21,521 nt of DNA, taken from SG8-4 sp964598225. GTDB lineage: Bacteria > Planctomycetota > Phycisphaerae > Sedimentisphaerales > Anaerobacaceae. This document shows positions 21,249 to 21,521 of the stretch, one piece after another. The stretch lies in contig CAZRBG010000079.1 of assembly GCA_964598225.1 (NCBI GenBank), forward strand, positions 1 through 21,521, written 5' to 3'. Numbering within the stretch: position 1 is the first letter of the stretch; each line of letters begins with the position of its first letter. The translations under genes were made by a program, and so were the position numbers. The notes under the pieces were generated by a model. It worked only from the letters and a program-made list of their open reading frames with translations. It made no database searches and was not told the origin of the DNA.

Positions 21249-21521
21249 GTCTTGACACTACTTAAGGTGTCCACCGATATCGTATTTATTTTATGTTCTC
21301 CGTCGCTTCTTGTCGACGGTCTACGGACTTGTTGAGCTTCTGGTCATACTTTCATCGGCACAGAACCTTTCGCTGTGCTCTATTTTCGGCCGCTCCGGCG
21401 GATATTGGCTTTCCAAATTGGGTTTGTTTTCGGCGGCTTCAGGATGAGATGTATCGTTGTAAGTCTTTTCCAGATAAGATGTTCTGTCGATTAAGTTCTG
21501 CATGAATTGGGTTTGTTTTGC
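21249..21521. other. non-coding tail with a repeated AATTGGGTTTGTTTT motif
   Basis: No convincing gene is seen upstream of the DUF5060 promoter. AATTGGGTTTGTTTT occurs at 21416-21430 and again at 21505-21519, 89 bases apart. A 60-residue minus-strand frame across it (ENKPNLESQYPPER) has the low-complexity look of spurious translations of intergenic repeats that I recall from Planctomycete assemblies. Confidence 0.5.

Overview
The window looks like a chromosomal segment from a Gram-negative bacterium that degrades polysaccharides. My best guess is a Planctomycetota member, perhaps Phycisphaerae/Sedimentisphaerales-like. That assignment is inference. It rests on many secreted glycan-active enzymes, a GT9 heptosyltransferase that implies an outer membrane, an integron whose integrase gene points toward its cassette (an arrangement reported for Rhodopirellula and Blastopirellula, and also Treponema), and dispersed intergenic repeats.

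Layout. (1) 1-1271: a DUF2442-type small protein and an NYN-domain (PIN-like) nuclease with a C-terminal LOTUS/OST-HTH domain. (2) 1430-2088: a VapBC-type toxin-antitoxin pair with a well-formed promoter. (3) 2109-3083: an integron remnant. It has an intI promoter and ribosome site, an integrase pseudogene (large internal deletion plus a 1-base frameshift), an attI-like region with two 17-bp palindromes, one complete gene cassette (2651-3077) and a well-formed attC (2994-3083). A 21-bp tandem repeat follows (3136-3240). (4) 3347-8333, minus strand: four closely spaced genes in the order NUDIX hydrolase, pyrD, M14 carboxypeptidase-like protein, heparinase II/III-like polysaccharide lyase. (5) 8492-9544, plus strand: GT9 glycosyltransferase. 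(6) 9630-13091, minus strand: GH10 xylanase followed by a GH31 alpha-xylosidase-like enzyme, probably a xylan/xyloglucan operon. (7) 13214-16228: a more AT-rich accessory stretch with a DUF4062 protein, three proteins I do not recognise and gene fragments. It is possibly defence-related. (8) 16229-19096, minus strand: ileS. Its upstream region holds a promoter, a strong intrinsic terminator and a small ORF with a run of isoleucine codons, so it is a candidate attenuator. (9) 19400-21148, minus strand: a secreted DUF5060/TIM-barrel putative glycoside hydrolase, preceded by a repeat-containing non-coding tail.

Functional picture. The secreted lyase, GH10, GH31 and DUF5060 enzymes suggest degradation of plant or algal acidic glycans and hemicellulose. 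The housekeeping genes (pyrD, ileS, NUDIX, GT9) are interleaved with them. The two points I consider most worth checking are the decayed reverse-oriented integron with its palindromic sites at a likely cassette promoter, and the Ile-codon leader/terminator region upstream of ileS.
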